In this document: in pieces, positions 34,796 through 47,524 of the stretch
How the letters are laid out: every line of letters begins with the position of its first letter
How positions within the stretch are numbered: the first letter of the stretch is position 1
Assembly (NCBI GenBank): GCA_029204225.1
Contig: CM055096.1
Location: 47,069,079-47,133,078, forward strand
Reading direction: 5' to 3'
Length of the DNA stretch: 64,000 bases
From: Diphasiastrum complanatum
Taxonomy: Eukaryota > Streptophyta > Lycopodiopsida > Lycopodiales > Lycopodiaceae
Notes under the pieces: model-generated
The model's input: the letters and a program-made list of their open reading frames with translations, nothing else
What the model was told of the DNA's origin: nothing
Databases searched by the model: none
Program-made: the position numbers and the translations under genes

Positions 34796-36403
34796 TTGAT
34801 AGATCATGCTCCAATATGATCAAAAGAGTGTCTTCATGCTTGCATCCAAGAGGTAGTACAAGAAAACCTCTTCCACTTTGCTATCTCCTCCATATGGTTC
34901 AAGGCATCCATTCCCAAAAAAAATTGCCTTAATTGAATACAACACTTCTTGCAACTAGAAGTTATTATCATCAAAGCTCTATCCAAAACAACACTTTCCA
35001 AGGTGTCAAAAGCCTTACCATGATTTGAAAACACAATATAATGAGGAAAAAAAGCATGATGTAATCTCTAAAGAGGATTTGGAGGAAACTAGACATCAAT
35101 AATCGTAGTTTTTAATGATTTGGATGAGCAAGAGAGGAGAAGATTCTTTTGAATCTAAGTTGCAAAAGAATAAGATATTTTTATTGAACATCATTTTAAT
35201 CCTTCTCAAAGCAACCTGATGACAAGTCTAGGTATTTGTAGGTGTTATCTCCAAAAACTAGTCTACCATAAATCCAATTTGTTAAGAACTTCCAACTTTT
35301 GGTGCATGAGTTGTCCAAACCTAAATGCAACATGAGTTGCCATACAAATATTGAGGAATATACTTTCATACTTCAACTTGATAGGATTTCATCTTGATTG
35401 CCCAAAAGATTAGGCAATAGCAATAAATTTGCTGGATCAAAAACTTTCTGATTTGTCAAAAGAGAAGTTCCTTTTTCCAATATTGATTACATAATAAATT
35501 AATGTAGTTTGCTTTGTAATCAAAATCTATCAACTTTCAATTCAGTGCATAAAAAATAGCATAAGAACTTTCTTTGTGATTTTGATATTTCCCTGTTAAT
35601 GATTTTTTAGAATGTTACTTGCTCATTGAACCTTAAAAGGTGTCCCATTTTAGGATGTGCAGTGTCTACCGTTATTGAAAATCGGCCAAAAACTGCAATT
35701 GCTTGTCCACCTTGAGTCAAGAAACATGGAAGGAAATAAACATCCTCACATACATTATATCAACAATATCCAAGTTGATGATACTTCAAATGGACCATGA
35801 ATAGCATATTACATTTTTTAAATCAATAAATAGATTGTTCAAATTTCCCTGTAATAAAAAATAATAAATGGCATATAAGAAATGTGAAATTGCCTAGTTT
35901 TAGCACATGTGACATAAGGAGGTCTAGCTCCCCAATAAAAGACCTATATAAATGCAACATCCACCCCTACATTCTATTAAGTTTGGTGGAAGCAAACCGT
36001 CACTGGAACTGCTGTAATTGTCAAAGTATTTTGTGGCTATTGCAGGCTTCACGCTCCATGACACAGTTCTTCCTTGTGAAGGACCAGAAAGAACCTATAT
36101 TTCTTTCTACATGTCTGAAAAGGGAACCTGATTTTCTTAATACAAGCCCAGGCAAAATGGTGGAGGTCAAGTACTCTTCAATGTGCCAATTCTCATTTCA
36201 GACTTTAACCATAAAGCCTCGGTTAACAGCGATCATTGAATTTGACTTAGCATGGTGAACAACTCCCAGACACTTCCTCTATCGTGCTATTGTACCTGGA
36301 AGCAAGCTCATTCCACCTTATTTCATAGCAGCTTCAATAGGATTGCAGAAAGTTTGGAAATAAAACTCCACCTGGCATTTGTAGGCCTATATGTACAAGG
36401 ACT
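34793..36403. other. No gene recognised; 3' flank of FatB
   Basis: AT-rich with short frames only. The frame at 35884-36258 has no motif that I know. The last few hundred bases before 36404 are probably the FatB 3' untranslated region (minus strand). Confidence 0.35.
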
Positions 36404-36810
36404 CTAATGCTGAGTTTGGTTTTTGCTATTCAGGAAACGTTGCTTCAATCTCCAAGTTGTGCTTCCACGGAGAATTTCACTACCATCAGCTTGCATTCTT
36501 AGGAGGTGAGTGTACTTTAAGTCTCCAGTTGCGGTCATAGTAGGCGTAGCTGTGTCTGGAGGTTGCAGTTCAAATGAGCTGGGACAACAAGCTGTATCCA
36601 CGGCCTGTTTGATCAGCTTTTGCTTTCCTTCAGTATCTTCCACAGACAGAGCGATGGCAACCGGTGAGCTTGGGTCAGTCATAGAGGTAACCACATCTGA
36701 AGGACAGCATTCTTGTCTATACTCCAGTGTCATGTTCACTAATTCATGAGCAACAAGAAGTGACTGTGGAATGCTCTGCATTACATCAAAGTTCCTGAGT
36801 TAGGATTTGT

Positions 36811-36841
<31 letters not shown>

Positions 36842-36987
36842 AAGCGTTATTAATGTCTTTTTCCATGCCAAAAGGCATATAAGACTAGTAAATGTACATG
36901 TCAAGTATGTGGTAACAGTGGGAGCGTATGAAACGTCTCCAAAACAGTAACAGAAATAGCAAATCTCAAGCTATGAACTGAAATAGA

Positions 36988-37048
<61 letters not shown>

Positions 37049-40000
37049 ACCCTATGCTCCAAAACCCTTATACATGTCAACCGGTCCTAATAGAAGGCAC
37101 AGGTCAGATGCATAAAGGCATGTGACAATCGATTGCACAAAGGTACAGTCTAGCAAGCAAAGTCACTGCTTTCTTAGATCTACCAAACAATTTTAAGGAG
37201 CAATACTTTTTCCAGACACTTACCATCTGCAGCCATTTTCATTATACAAATGAGTTTCTTTACTTTGCGAACACGTACCAAGAAAGCTACACAATATGCA
37301 TGAAATTGAGAATATTTTTTGGGTGCTGAGCTTGCATGATTGATATCAAAATATGCAATCCTAAAGAGAGGTGACAGAGTTTAAAGATCACCTCAAGTAC
37401 CCATCCAATGTACTTCACATTATTTACATGTTGATTCATGTCCATATCCTGAAGCTTTGGCTGCACACATAAGATTCACTCAAGTCTGTCACATCCATCA
37501 GTGGCACACATTTGCAAAGCGATCTCATTTTAAAGTTGAAAGGTCGTCATCAAATGACTGCTACTAACATTAATAAGATAATTCATAATCCACTGCAAAT
37601 TTTTCAATCATACTTTTTACATCCCTCCACAAATATTTGAGATATGACAAATTGTGCACAGTTTGATAGTCCTTCAAAAGGTGGCATGGTTGGTGAAGAT
37701 CTCCTTTGCTCTCATTGAGGTCTTGAGTTTGATTCTAGTTGGCCTCAAGGACACCTAAGGGCAAGATACACACAGTTTGATAGAAATAGATATGGTCTTT
37801 ACATTAGCTTACAGCCCATGCATGCATGCTAACTACCTGTGCCAGCTTTGTTGTTGCAACCTTCCTAGGACCTACCCGAGCTCCTTTCCTACCCCAGGCC
37901 CTAGCTCCACCTGTCACAGTCACGGCCTGGGCACCTGCAGGTATATGGTCCATAGATGGTCCACCCACACCCTCACCTCTGTCCATAAGCTTGGCTGGCT
38001 TGCAGATCCTTCAAGTATATTAGGATTGCAACTATGAGCCAGAGTAAAACTCTGAACACCCAACTTTAAACTTCAGACTGGATTGAGCTAGTACACTTAA
38101 AGTCATACTAACCACATCCTTACAGGATATGTACAATCGTGCTTTAAATTATTTTGATTCTGCAGATTTGCAAGCACTCGTTTCCCTCAATAATATATAA
38201 TTATCTTCTTGTCTGGTCAAACAAAATGGTAAACATACTCAATATGTGATATCACATGCATAAAGATACGTTCACATTCACTTCTCATACGTCTATACAG
38301 AAAACCACGTGTTGAGTTTGTCTCACTTTTTGGAGGTGAAGGGCACTCAGCAATGATGAAGGCTAGCAGCAAAGCACATATATCAAACCTAAATATCATG
38401 TAAGACAATGAAAATTGCAGTATCAACTCTCATGCTAATTAGTATTTGATGACAATTGTACATGTGACAATTTCAGGTAGTTGATGTGGCTTACCACAAG
38501 GTTGGCTCGAATATAGAGAGCAGAATCATCCAGCTTCTTAATCTTTTGAGAAGGTTCGTGCTTCATGACAAACTTGTCATAAAAGAATGGGGATATTTCT
38601 GCCTTCACATCATCTGGCATCTTGGAAAGCTTTCTTGTGTCTTTGTTCATCATTGCCCAAGTGCTGCACCCCACAGAGATACTAGTTTAATGGTAACATT
38701 TACGCTCTTGAATACATTATCTGAAAGTCTTAAGAGCAGAGCTGTGCATCAAGCAATGTACCCCCAGGAAAGGAGAGCAACGAAACCAAAATTTGGTAAA
38801 TTGAAATCACCATGTTTTCATCACAATAACTAAGTACAAGTGAATCAAAACATGCCAGAGACAGGAATGTATTTTAATTCTGATAAATACTGTCCCCTTA
38901 TTAAGCACATTATTGATTATAACATTCATAATAAACATTTCCCCAAGTTGGTCTACACCGGAAAATAATGTACTTGGGGAATGATATTCCTTGTGAAAAT
39001 ACACTACAGGTTTTCTGCACAACAATTCTTAAGAGTACTGTCAATTTCAGCTGTGATTACCTAGTTGAGACTCTGAACATAGTAAATCACATCTTTGAAA
39101 CTAATAAATAAGGATTCTTTGAACCTCTAAATTCAATACCATCAGGAAGACAATCAATTTCTGTATGTATGTCATAAAGGTCAGAACCCCGTAGAATGAT
39201 GGCACATGGTTGAGTCAAATTCATATCAGTACCAAAGATTCTTTAAGGTCAGAGCTAAAAAGCTTAACCATGTAAGCACTAAGCACAAACCTGGTCGCAC
39301 ATGAGAGGATTTCCCCAGTAGCATAGTCACGAACAAGGAAATCACGACGCATGCCATTTTTACCAGAGCCACATACCCATGAATCTATCTCAACCACGTC
39401 CCCCCTGTTTGACAGAAAATCAGCTCGGCCACATTCTAGCAAATTTGAGATATATTGGAGAGATGTATATTTTGAAGAGATTTAACAATAATAGCACATC
39501 ATCCAAAAGTGCCAGAATGGGTACAAGCTGTACTTGAACAGAACAAATAAACCTAACAGCGGTTGATTTTTCCTTAGTCCTTTCTTCATCAGTAATGATT
39601 CAAACATCCATTAAACTTAAGCGTACGATTCAAAATAGAATGAGAGCAACTGCAGTTTATGCAAGGTCCTGGATGTATGCATCTAACATAGATAAAATGT
39701 GCATACCAAACAGGATAACGATCAACTTGGATATGCATTCTTGTCACTACCCAGATGAGTCTATGGCGCATCATCGCATGTGTTGTTCCCATGCCATCAC
39801 CCACAAAGTCTGACATGCCAACATGGTTCAAAGCTGTCTCCTGCAATAAACTCAAGTGTCAGCACATACACTTAGATCACATTTTCTCAATACTCAGTAT
39901 AATAAGCACCACCCACTATGATGTTAGCTTTTGCCCCAAAACATGACTTCCAATGTTTGGCAATTATGTGATATGGTGGAGAGTACAACCTTCTATAAGC

Positions 40001-42792
40001 ATTAATTGAGGTGGCATGTCAGAAATGATGACAAGAACACAATACGGAAAGAAAAAAATGCAAGAACTCCAGTTTCATAGTCCATTAAAAGGTTCTAGTG
40101 ATCAAGACACAAGCCTCATAAAGGTGAGCACGAAATGCAGAAATTTCAAGACAGGCTTTACAGCTACTATGATCCATCTGCCTTTGGCCCTCCAACAAGT
40201 GCTGAGCTGGTAAAGACTTTCTTTCCTCACCTTGAGGTCAAGGGTACTACCTCACAGATGAGGACATACAAGATAAAAAAATACAGCCTGATTTTGAAGT
40301 TGCAGAGCACAGCCAAACAGGTATATGGAACAGCGTGACTGAAAAAAGGCATAGCTAATACAGCACTATCTCTTTACAGATACTGTTTTCACCCACAACA
40401 AAAAAGCTGTGATTTGAGTACTCCAAGGCTGGTATATATTCCTCTCACACATTGAGTAGCAGAATTGATTCACTGAACGAGTACTACACTGTGGTCTATT
40501 GAAGCCGAATTGATTATCCTAGTAGATTGATCCTTCAGTGAAAAATAGAGGAGCAAGACAATGGGCACATAAACGTTTCTATGAATACCAACAAGACCTG
40601 GAGAGCAGCATCTCAAATGATTGGAACATGGTTCTTCTATATCATGGTGGACATTTTGATTTACATAAAAACTTGCTATATATTGAGAGAATGAAAGTGC
40701 AGCTTGCTTTGTCAAGTTAAATATCATCTCAGCACCAAGCGTCAAGGAATTCCAGCAAATGTAACAGATATCTGAGTCTGGAGAACTCGTAATTTTACAT
40801 CTATCTGCCTAAAGGAAGTACAAAGATTTGGTGTATCCGGCGGTTAAGGCTTCACTTAATTCCTTGACTTCGCAACACACTCTCACTCTAAAATAAACCA
40901 ATAATACATCAAGGATTCGTTTGAGGTGTGCCCTTGTATTTCTGAAGTGCATTCATTTCTGAAAAAGAGCCAATATGGCTTTGAGGTCTTTATGAAGGGC
41001 TCCCTCAAAAGTGCTAATCAATTGTCTGTGGATCATAAAATATGGCATAAAAAAGAGGTGCTCCCCCTGTGGAGTAATAGATGATTCCCAATTGAAGAGA
41101 GACAGAGCATGGGTGGGTTCCCACACTTGGGGAGAGAGAGGAGAGAGACAGGCATAGGTGGCCCACATGTAGAGAGAGTGAGTTCAACCTTCCATTTGGG
41201 ATAGCATCACTCATCCCTTACATAAGTGGATGGATTTCTCAATGACCTTTTCACTGGGTCATCCTGCCAAGAATATGGCTTGGGGATAATCTCATCGCCA
41301 TCTTTTATGGCACGATTCCCCAGTGATCGTGGAAAGATCACTGGGGAATCCACTCCCCCACAAATAGATTCTAGTAGCTTAGCCGTCTTATTTTTAGAAG
41401 AGGATTATTTTCTGGAAACGGCTGAATGAAATTAGTGCTAATAGACTTTAAATGGTGATAATATACTTTTGACTAATCATAGATATTAAAGGAACTATGG
41501 TCAGCTTAAAAAAGAAGTCCTGAAAATGAGAGCCAACAAAATCGTCAACCAAAAGCCATAAAAGAGTGCAGCAAACGAAAACACTCCACAGAAACAGACG
41601 ACAAAAACTTTCAGAACGCGATAACAGTGTGACACATCCGAACAGTAAGATGTGGCTGGGAACTGAGGCTTTGGAGACAAATTAAAGGGAAAATGGCTGG
41701 GACTCTTAAAAGGCCTGTGTCTGAAGAATTTCTATGCCATGATAAAGTTGCTTACATTTTCCAGCCATGTAAAACGTGGACAACCTCTCTCGTCCTTTGT
41801 CTAAGGGGATGGATTTTCTAGATTTTTCCATCGGAGAAACCTATGGCTGGGACTCTTAACAAAATATGTGTCGAAAATTAAAGGCCTATGGCTTAGCCCC
41901 ACTTTTCCATAGGAACGTCAGTAAATCCATTCCGCCAATAAGTTACTGGCTCTTGAATATTGAGCTTTCCAAACGCAGGTCCTAATAACAGTTTATATTC
42001 GCCCATTTTTTTGAAGAACTCACATGCTTTGAAGAATAAAAATGAAAGGCAAACTATTAGTCAGAAATAATCAATTTATCGATGCTGTCTTCCACAACAG
42101 AATAATACAAGGAAATCTGCTGCTAGAAACTTTTGTCAATTGAAGGAAAAGGCTCCTCTGGTAACGTGAAGGGGTGGGGTTAGACAAAGCCAAAACTGGA
42201 GGCGTACCTGGAAAAGGTTGGTGAAGGTCTCTATCGTTGCAAGCTTGTCAAAACCGACTTCGTAGGAACGAATCACAAATGCCTGCCTGTATATTGAGTC
42301 GTTTTCCACGAGCTTTCCCCTCCTAGAGGAATCCGCCCTTAGGGTTTGGTTCTTGAAGACCTCTGAGGCACCGTTTGGGGCTGCTATTTCAGTTTTCTGC
42401 TTAGCTACTGCTAGGATGGCTGCAGCGACCAGAGGGACGATTTTGCCTTTTGCTAAGAATTCTTCATTGGCAGCTGACGTAGAAGCAGATAAAACGTCTC
42501 TACCATTGATCACGGATCCATTTTTTGATGCATCCGTATTGCTACCTGAAAGATTTAGATTATCTAGCTTAGTTCCATTAACTTTGGTACCATTTACGCT
42601 GGCTACCGCATTGATCATAAACCGGTATGGCGCTCTTGAACCACGCCTTAAACTGCAAGCAGCAAAACTTTCAGTTCTTTGGAAGATCAAAGAGGAACCG
42701 TAGAAGATCTCCGAGTCAGAAATCTGCGAGACTCTCCATGATTGATGAGAAGAAGAGGCAGCCCAAGCGGAGGCCATCAATCTTGCCTCCAT
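36404..42792 (-). CDS. FATB: FatB-type acyl-ACP thioesterase, plastidial, six coding exons
   Basis: Coding exons on the minus strand: 42208-42792, 39707-39840, 39291-39404, 38495-38663, 37392-37460 and 36404-36775. All have GT-AG introns and join in frame to 480 aa ending in TAG. Residues 1-110 are Ser/Ala/Arg-rich, as in a plastid transit peptide, with a hydrophobic stretch IVPLVAAAILAVA near 120. The first hotdog domain starts at YRQAFVIRSYEVGFDKLATIE (168) and includes HRLIWVVTRMHIQVDRYPVWGD and SGKNGMRRDFLVRDY. The second contains MDMNQHVNNVKYIGWVLE with Asp341, Asn343 and His345, then YRQEC with Glu379 and Cys380. The Asn-Cys spacing of 37 equals that of characterised FatB enzymes. FatB releases saturated fatty acids, mainly palmitate, from acyl carrier protein in the plastid stroma, ending chain extension for export. 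FatA would lack much of this wording. The ATG is the first in frame. The only apparently intact gene in the window. Confidence 0.95.
36811..36837. repeat. (AG)n microsatellite in FatB intron 5
   Basis: About 27 bases of AG repeat, 35 bases before the last coding exon on the minus strand. There it reads as a CT tract and may double as a pyrimidine tract. Confidence 0.95.
36991..37043. repeat. (GA)n microsatellite in FatB intron 5
   Basis: About 53 bases of uninterrupted GA repeat. Confidence 0.95.
40117..40338 (+). other. Unidentified coding-like frame inside FatB intron 1
   Basis: Plus-strand frame reading EMQKFQDRLYSYYDPSAFGPPTSAELVKTFFPHLEVKG. The composition looks protein-like rather than random, but I do not recognise a family. 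It runs antisense to FatB and could be a captured exon or transposon fragment. Confidence 0.2.
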
Positions 42793-43974
42793 TATTCGCT
42801 CCCCGAAAAGAATACGTAGTATAAGCTCGTTTTTATTTGTTTGATGTCAAATTTCGATTGATCTGAAGGTTTTTCTTAAAATACTCAGTTCTAGAAAAGA
42901 GGTTCGTTTGTAGTCTATATTTATCACTTGAGTTATCTTTCAGTAAACAAATGTCAAGGCCAAAGGAGGTCGTCGTATCTAGCAATGAAGCAGATGTTCA
43001 GGCGTACTATAGGGATCTTGCTTCAAGAATACTTCCATTACGTCTAGAGCCTTACACACCAAGATCTTTGTCTTGTGATGTTTAGATCACAAAACAGCAG
43101 TAGCCGAAATAAGTGCGCTCTCAAAAAACTTCCACGAGGTGGTGCAAGTGGACACACACAAATACCTGTCCTCGTGGATACGACCACATTCCTTGTTGAA
43201 AACCAAAGAGGAAAGAAAATGAGAAAGCAACGTTCAAAGTCTGAAATACTCGTTAAAAGACGACCATGGAAGGACAATGTCGATCAACTGCCAACACTTT
43301 CTAGACAAAAATCAACACAGAAAGCCCTGGTGTGAGGTCCTCATGCTTGCAAAAGATTGTGGATACCGCCTGAGGTCAATTCCTCCTCAAAATATTTTCA
43401 GAGATAAGAGTAAAACGACTTGGAGATGCAGATTTCCATCACATACTCTAGGAATGAAAACGCAGGATTGTCTGAGGATCCAGTCTCCATACCAAAAATG
43501 CAAACAGCTACAGCAACGGAAGCCAATGACAAAACACTATCCCTTTCAGAGAAACTTACAGCAACTACATAACAGGCAGGCGTAACAGAACAAACTCACA
43601 AGCTTTACAAAAGAAGACAGCGGATCGTTAAAAAGCACCTATGAATCCAGCATTCCAAACCGCAAACCCCGAAGCGCCGGCTCTTTGCTGGCACATGAAA
43701 AGCTCATCAATCATCACACATTAATAATGCCATCAATAAAAGAAACCAAAACAGCCAAATAAATAAAGCTACCCAGACAGAGCAAATGCAGCAGCAGAGA
43801 ATAAAACTAAACAACAATGATATTGCAGGCAGAACAAAACGTGAAGCTATCGATCACGATCACGATCGACGGAATGCAGGCAGAATCGTATTGGAACCAC
43901 GATCACGATCACGATCCCAGGAGGAGCAGGAGCAAGAACAGGAGCACAGACAGATTGCAGCAGCAGCAGCAGCA

Positions 43975-44011
<37 letters not shown>

Positions 44012-44200
44012 ATTTAAAACTAGCGAGGACGAGAAGAAAGAAGAAGAAGAAGCAGAAGAAGAAAAAATACTTACCTGCCACTTTAAATGGTCCTTGACTA
44101 CATATGCGTGTTCGCCTTTATTTACCGCCCTTCTCAGTTTGAGGCCGGCCCGTATGAATGGGGACGGCCAGAGGTCTTAATCCTTATTATTATCATTCCC
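42793..44200 (-). promoter_or_regulatory. Probable FatB 5' leader with a 1.18-kb leader intron
   Basis: On the minus strand a consensus donor GGCAG/GTAAGTA lies at 44075/44074 and a strong acceptor CCTCTTTTCTAG ends at 42891, 98 bases before the ATG. Splicing 42891-44074 would give a short leader. The intron starts with pyrimidine-rich sequence including (CT)15 and (CTG)7 tracts. Upstream of 44100 would be the promoter; no clear TATA box was identified. This is inference from splice signals, not from a transcript. Confidence 0.5.
43958..44008. repeat. Compound microsatellite (CAG)7-(AG)15
   Basis: A CAG run at 43958-43978 continues directly into an AG run to 44008. It lies within the inferred FatB leader intron, near its 5' end. 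Confidence 0.95.
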
Positions 44201-44454
44201 AACTGCCCCTGCTTCCCACTCCTTGGGTAGAAGACGAGTGTGTCTGGCCCCCACAGCCCACAGGCCTCAAGGACCCTCCCTCATCTTATTGCTTACTTGA
44301 TTCAACCCCAAGGGCATGTGTAACACTCTCTTTTTCAAGGCTAGAAAACAAACAAGACTTTATTGCCATGGAGATTGCAACTTTGAGTGAGTGATCTTCC
44401 AAATCAATCTCTGTTTAGTGACCTTTGCATTAAATAAAGACTCGAGAGATTGTG

Positions 44455-44850
44455 AAATTTTTGTAAGCCTGTTAACCATGATGGAAGGAGCATTAAACTG
44501 GGAGTAAATGTCACTGAAAAAGATGTTTCGAGTGTGAAAGATGGTGTTAAGGCCTAGCCATGATTGAACGTCTTTTGAACTGGGTGTACTATAAAATTGT
44601 GACGATGTACGTTTCTCCAGTGTGAAAGATGGTGCTAGGCCAAATCGTGACTTGGTTGTTTGTAAAATTATGATAAGACCATTAGGCTGAGCCATGATTG
44701 AATAGTCGTGGAATTGGGCGTAAGTGTCACTAAAAGGACCTTTCTCAAGTGTAAAGGGATGACATAAGGACGAGACATGATTGAAAGCGGTAGTTGAGCT
44801 GATTGTAAAGGTCACTAAAAATACTTTTCCCAAGTGCAAATGATAGCGAG
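44455..44850. repeat. Degenerate tandem repeat, about 100-bp unit, three to four copies
   Basis: Recurring blocks GTGTGAAAGATGGTG, AGCCATGATTGAA, GTCACTAAAA and TTTCTCAAGTG appear in the same order several times. A further single copy is at about 55430-55505 (GTGAAAGATGTTGTTAAGGC...ATAATTGAACGG). Confidence 0.6.
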
Positions 44851-46080
44851 CGAGACCCTTTTTAACTCACACAGCGTTATAGGTCATGTTCTCTCTTCTC
44901 AACTTTCTTTACAAACCTTTCGTGAGCATAAGTCCTTGTGAAAGAAAATATGGACTTGAGAATTTATGATATGCTAAAAAAATTAGGTGAGGTCACTTTC
45001 AAATTTCATAATCTATCCTTCAATGTATTACAATCTACGTGTTCTTCACGTAAACATGGAGTCAACTCCAAATTTCCCAAGGCATCTCAAATGTTGCAAC
45101 ATTTAATGCTATTCTAGAATAATCTTCCAAACAAATCATTTGCGTACATGTTATGATTGTTTTCTTTAAAAGCCTCATCACCTTGGTTGGTGGAGGGTTG
45201 GCGTGCTTGAGGCTCCCAAGGCCTTCTCGATATTATACTTCCTTTTCTCAAGTGGTTGCTTCACTCCTCCTTTTCAAAGTGGCTAATTCATCATTTTCCA
45301 ACTTTCAATTTGCTTCAAGTTCTTATCGAAATTTGCTCTGAAAAACTAGATTCTTACGTTTACTTTAATACTCTTTGGAAAATTGGCCAATTACATTTAA
45401 AATCAACAATTTGGTTAATAGACTTAATTGGTTCTTCTTGGGACTTCTCCAACAATACTTCTTCATAAGAATTTAGATAGCATTTGAGAATATCCAATAC
45501 ACTCTCCCTACAATTGCATTGCATAAATTTCAACTTTTATGTATTGTTGTTAGATGTAGGGAATGGATAGCTAACCATTTGTTTGGAAACAACATCACTC
45601 TGACTTTTTAACACTCTGCAGTTTTTTTTATGCTTGTTATAGATCTTTATACAAGCTCCAAAAATGTTATCTTTTGATTAGCAATTAAAGTGAGAAGCTG
45701 TGTTGCTAGGACGATGCCAAATCTTGAACCTACTGCACAATTTTATGATTGCATCCAACCAGTTGCAAGAGGGGCACAATGATGAATCTTTGTGATCCCT
45801 TTGAGTCAAGAAGGACCCTTGATTTTCTTATGGAGTTGCAGCTATTTTCAAGGAGGAGGAGCTTTTGGATCAATCATGCTCTTCAAAGATGGAAGAAATC
45901 AATGGCAAAAGTGCTCAAATGGGGGAAAGCTCTTCTTGATGCTTGGAGATGGCTTTCAATCAAGGAAGCCTTGTCTTGGATATGGTGACCTTGCTGTAAT
46001 TTCAAACTTATTGGCTGGTTTTCTCATCAAGCTCATGCCAAAGGATCTACTTGAGAAGCTATTCTTAGCTACCTAATTAT
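44851..46080. other. No recognised gene; internal part of a non-autonomous LTR element possible
   Basis: The frames at 45749-45988 and 45792-46076 (GGGAFGSIMLFKDGRNQWQK...) are not recognisable. A purine stretch AATGAGGAG then precedes an LTR-like TGTGAAG start, so this may be the 3' internal part of a retroelement. Confidence 0.3.
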
Positions 46081-46117
46081 AAACTAGCATAGTAATCAAG
46101 CTAAATTTAAATGAGGA

Positions 46118-46515
46118 GTGTGAAGATTTTGCAAAATCTAACTTGATTAGTTTATAATTTCATGTACATATGTAAATATTACATGTGTGGAGCATGTTCC
46201 CACGTGTGAAGGATAGGCCTAGTAATTTTAGTTCATTTATGTTGGGTTTGAATAGTCAATAGGCCTCAAACTTGAGATCTAGTGAGATAGTGACATTTGT
46301 CACATGATGTTAGGATTGTAATGCATCTATTTGGCCCAATCACATTTAGAGGCATAGATTACAAGGCCAATCACCTTAAGAGGTGCATTACATGTGGGCC
46401 AATCATGTTGAGGTGGAAATCATGAGGTCCAATCATGATGAGAGGTGCAAATCTAGGGGTCCAATCATGATGTAGAATGGCAATAAATGGGGTCTAATCA
46501 TTCTAGAGCATGTCC
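46118..46515 (+). mobile_element. LTR fragment, plus orientation
   Basis: Starts TGTGAAGATTTTGC after a purine stretch. It shares with the LTR at 9206 the pair ACATGTGTGGAG(C/G)ATGTTCCCACGTGTG, and contains several GGTCCAATCATGATGAG-like units. It abuts an oppositely oriented LTR fragment. Confidence 0.55.
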
Positions 46516-46520
46516 TTATG

Positions 46521-47150
46521 ATACCATGTGTACTTTTCACATGTGAGAACTTCTCAAACAATGTAAATGATCTCCTAAGATGTGTGTGATTGCACATAGA
46601 TCAATCTACATTGAGATACAAGCATACTAGGTCAAAAATCTAAGGCAAGAGCACTCTACACATGCATCAACCATCAATTATTCATCACACATAATGAAAG
46701 GACACTTTCCATGAAAAAAAACTAAGCTTGATCTCGGGTAGAGAGAGAATGCAACATGGAGCTCTCGAGTAGAGAAAGAATGTAAAAAGCTTGATATCTC
46801 TCAATCTTGCTACAGAAAAACCCTCACTCCCACTCATAGTAGCTCGAGATCCAAGAGCATGGAAATGAAGCAAAATGATTGGACCTCTAAAAATCTTCCT
46901 TTTACAGTGATTGGACCTCCTACATGCCACCTCTTACAATGATTGGACCATTTTGGTGCACCTCACACTGTGATTGGCCCAGATTGACATCTGAGATCAA
47001 GAGGTGCTATGTCACTAATCATCTAGCATCAAGCCAAGTGTCACTAGCCTACACTATCACAAGCTAATCCACTTTCAAAATTGGCCTAATCACTTATTTA
47101 CAAGTGTACAATGAGTGGTTTTGAAAGAGGACCCCCAAACCTCAAGATAG
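46521..47150 (-). mobile_element. LTR fragment, second copy of the 4738-5786 family
   Basis: Matches about 4885-5515 in the same orientation over some 600 bases with small indels, including the ACACATAATGAAAGGACAC block and the closing CAATGAGTGGTTTTGAAAGA. No primer site or gag next to it. Confidence 0.7.
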
Positions 47151-47387
47151 ATGGCTTTTACAATTTCACAAGGGGACTTTTGAGGGTAAAAGAAACAAAC
47201 AAAAGGAAAAAATTTGGCAAGAGGATCTTGTACACCATGTTGTTCTTAAAAAATATCTCATCAAGATACAAAGTTAAAAGAATTAGTATCATCCGCTTGT
47301 AAAATGACCTAGTCAAGATGAAGGTCCAAAGTCACAAAGCATCAATGACATCCTTGCATCCATCAAAGGTAGCACACCCAAATTCAT

Positions 47388-47505
47388 GTGGAGAACGATG
47401 AGCATGAACAGAACTATGCTAATGGCAAAGGAGTTGTATGACATTATTACAGGTCTAGAGGCAAGACCCGAAGTCGACGATGCTGCAACCTCCCTTAGTT
47501 TCATC
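47388..47505 (+). pseudogene. Copia gag N-terminal fragment
   Basis: The frame reads MLMAKELYDIITGLEARPEVDDAAT, close to the AKELWDIVDGIELKPEGDAA of copia E gag. It ends at an AT-rich dispersed repeat. Confidence 0.55.
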
Positions 47506-47524
47506 ACATTTTGCTTTATTTTCA

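Noticed and set aside
42353-42703. Open frame of 116 codons on the plus strand
   Set aside because: Antisense shadow of FatB coding exon 1, with no motif of its own.
42951-43085. 45-codon frame MSRPKEVVVSSNEADVQ on the plus strand
   Set aside because: Too short to call, antisense inside the inferred FatB leader intron, and no recognisable family.
43786-44097. Arg/Glu-rich open frame on the plus strand
   Set aside because: Produced by the CAG and AG microsatellites and purine-rich sequence; it overlaps the inferred FatB leader intron in antisense.
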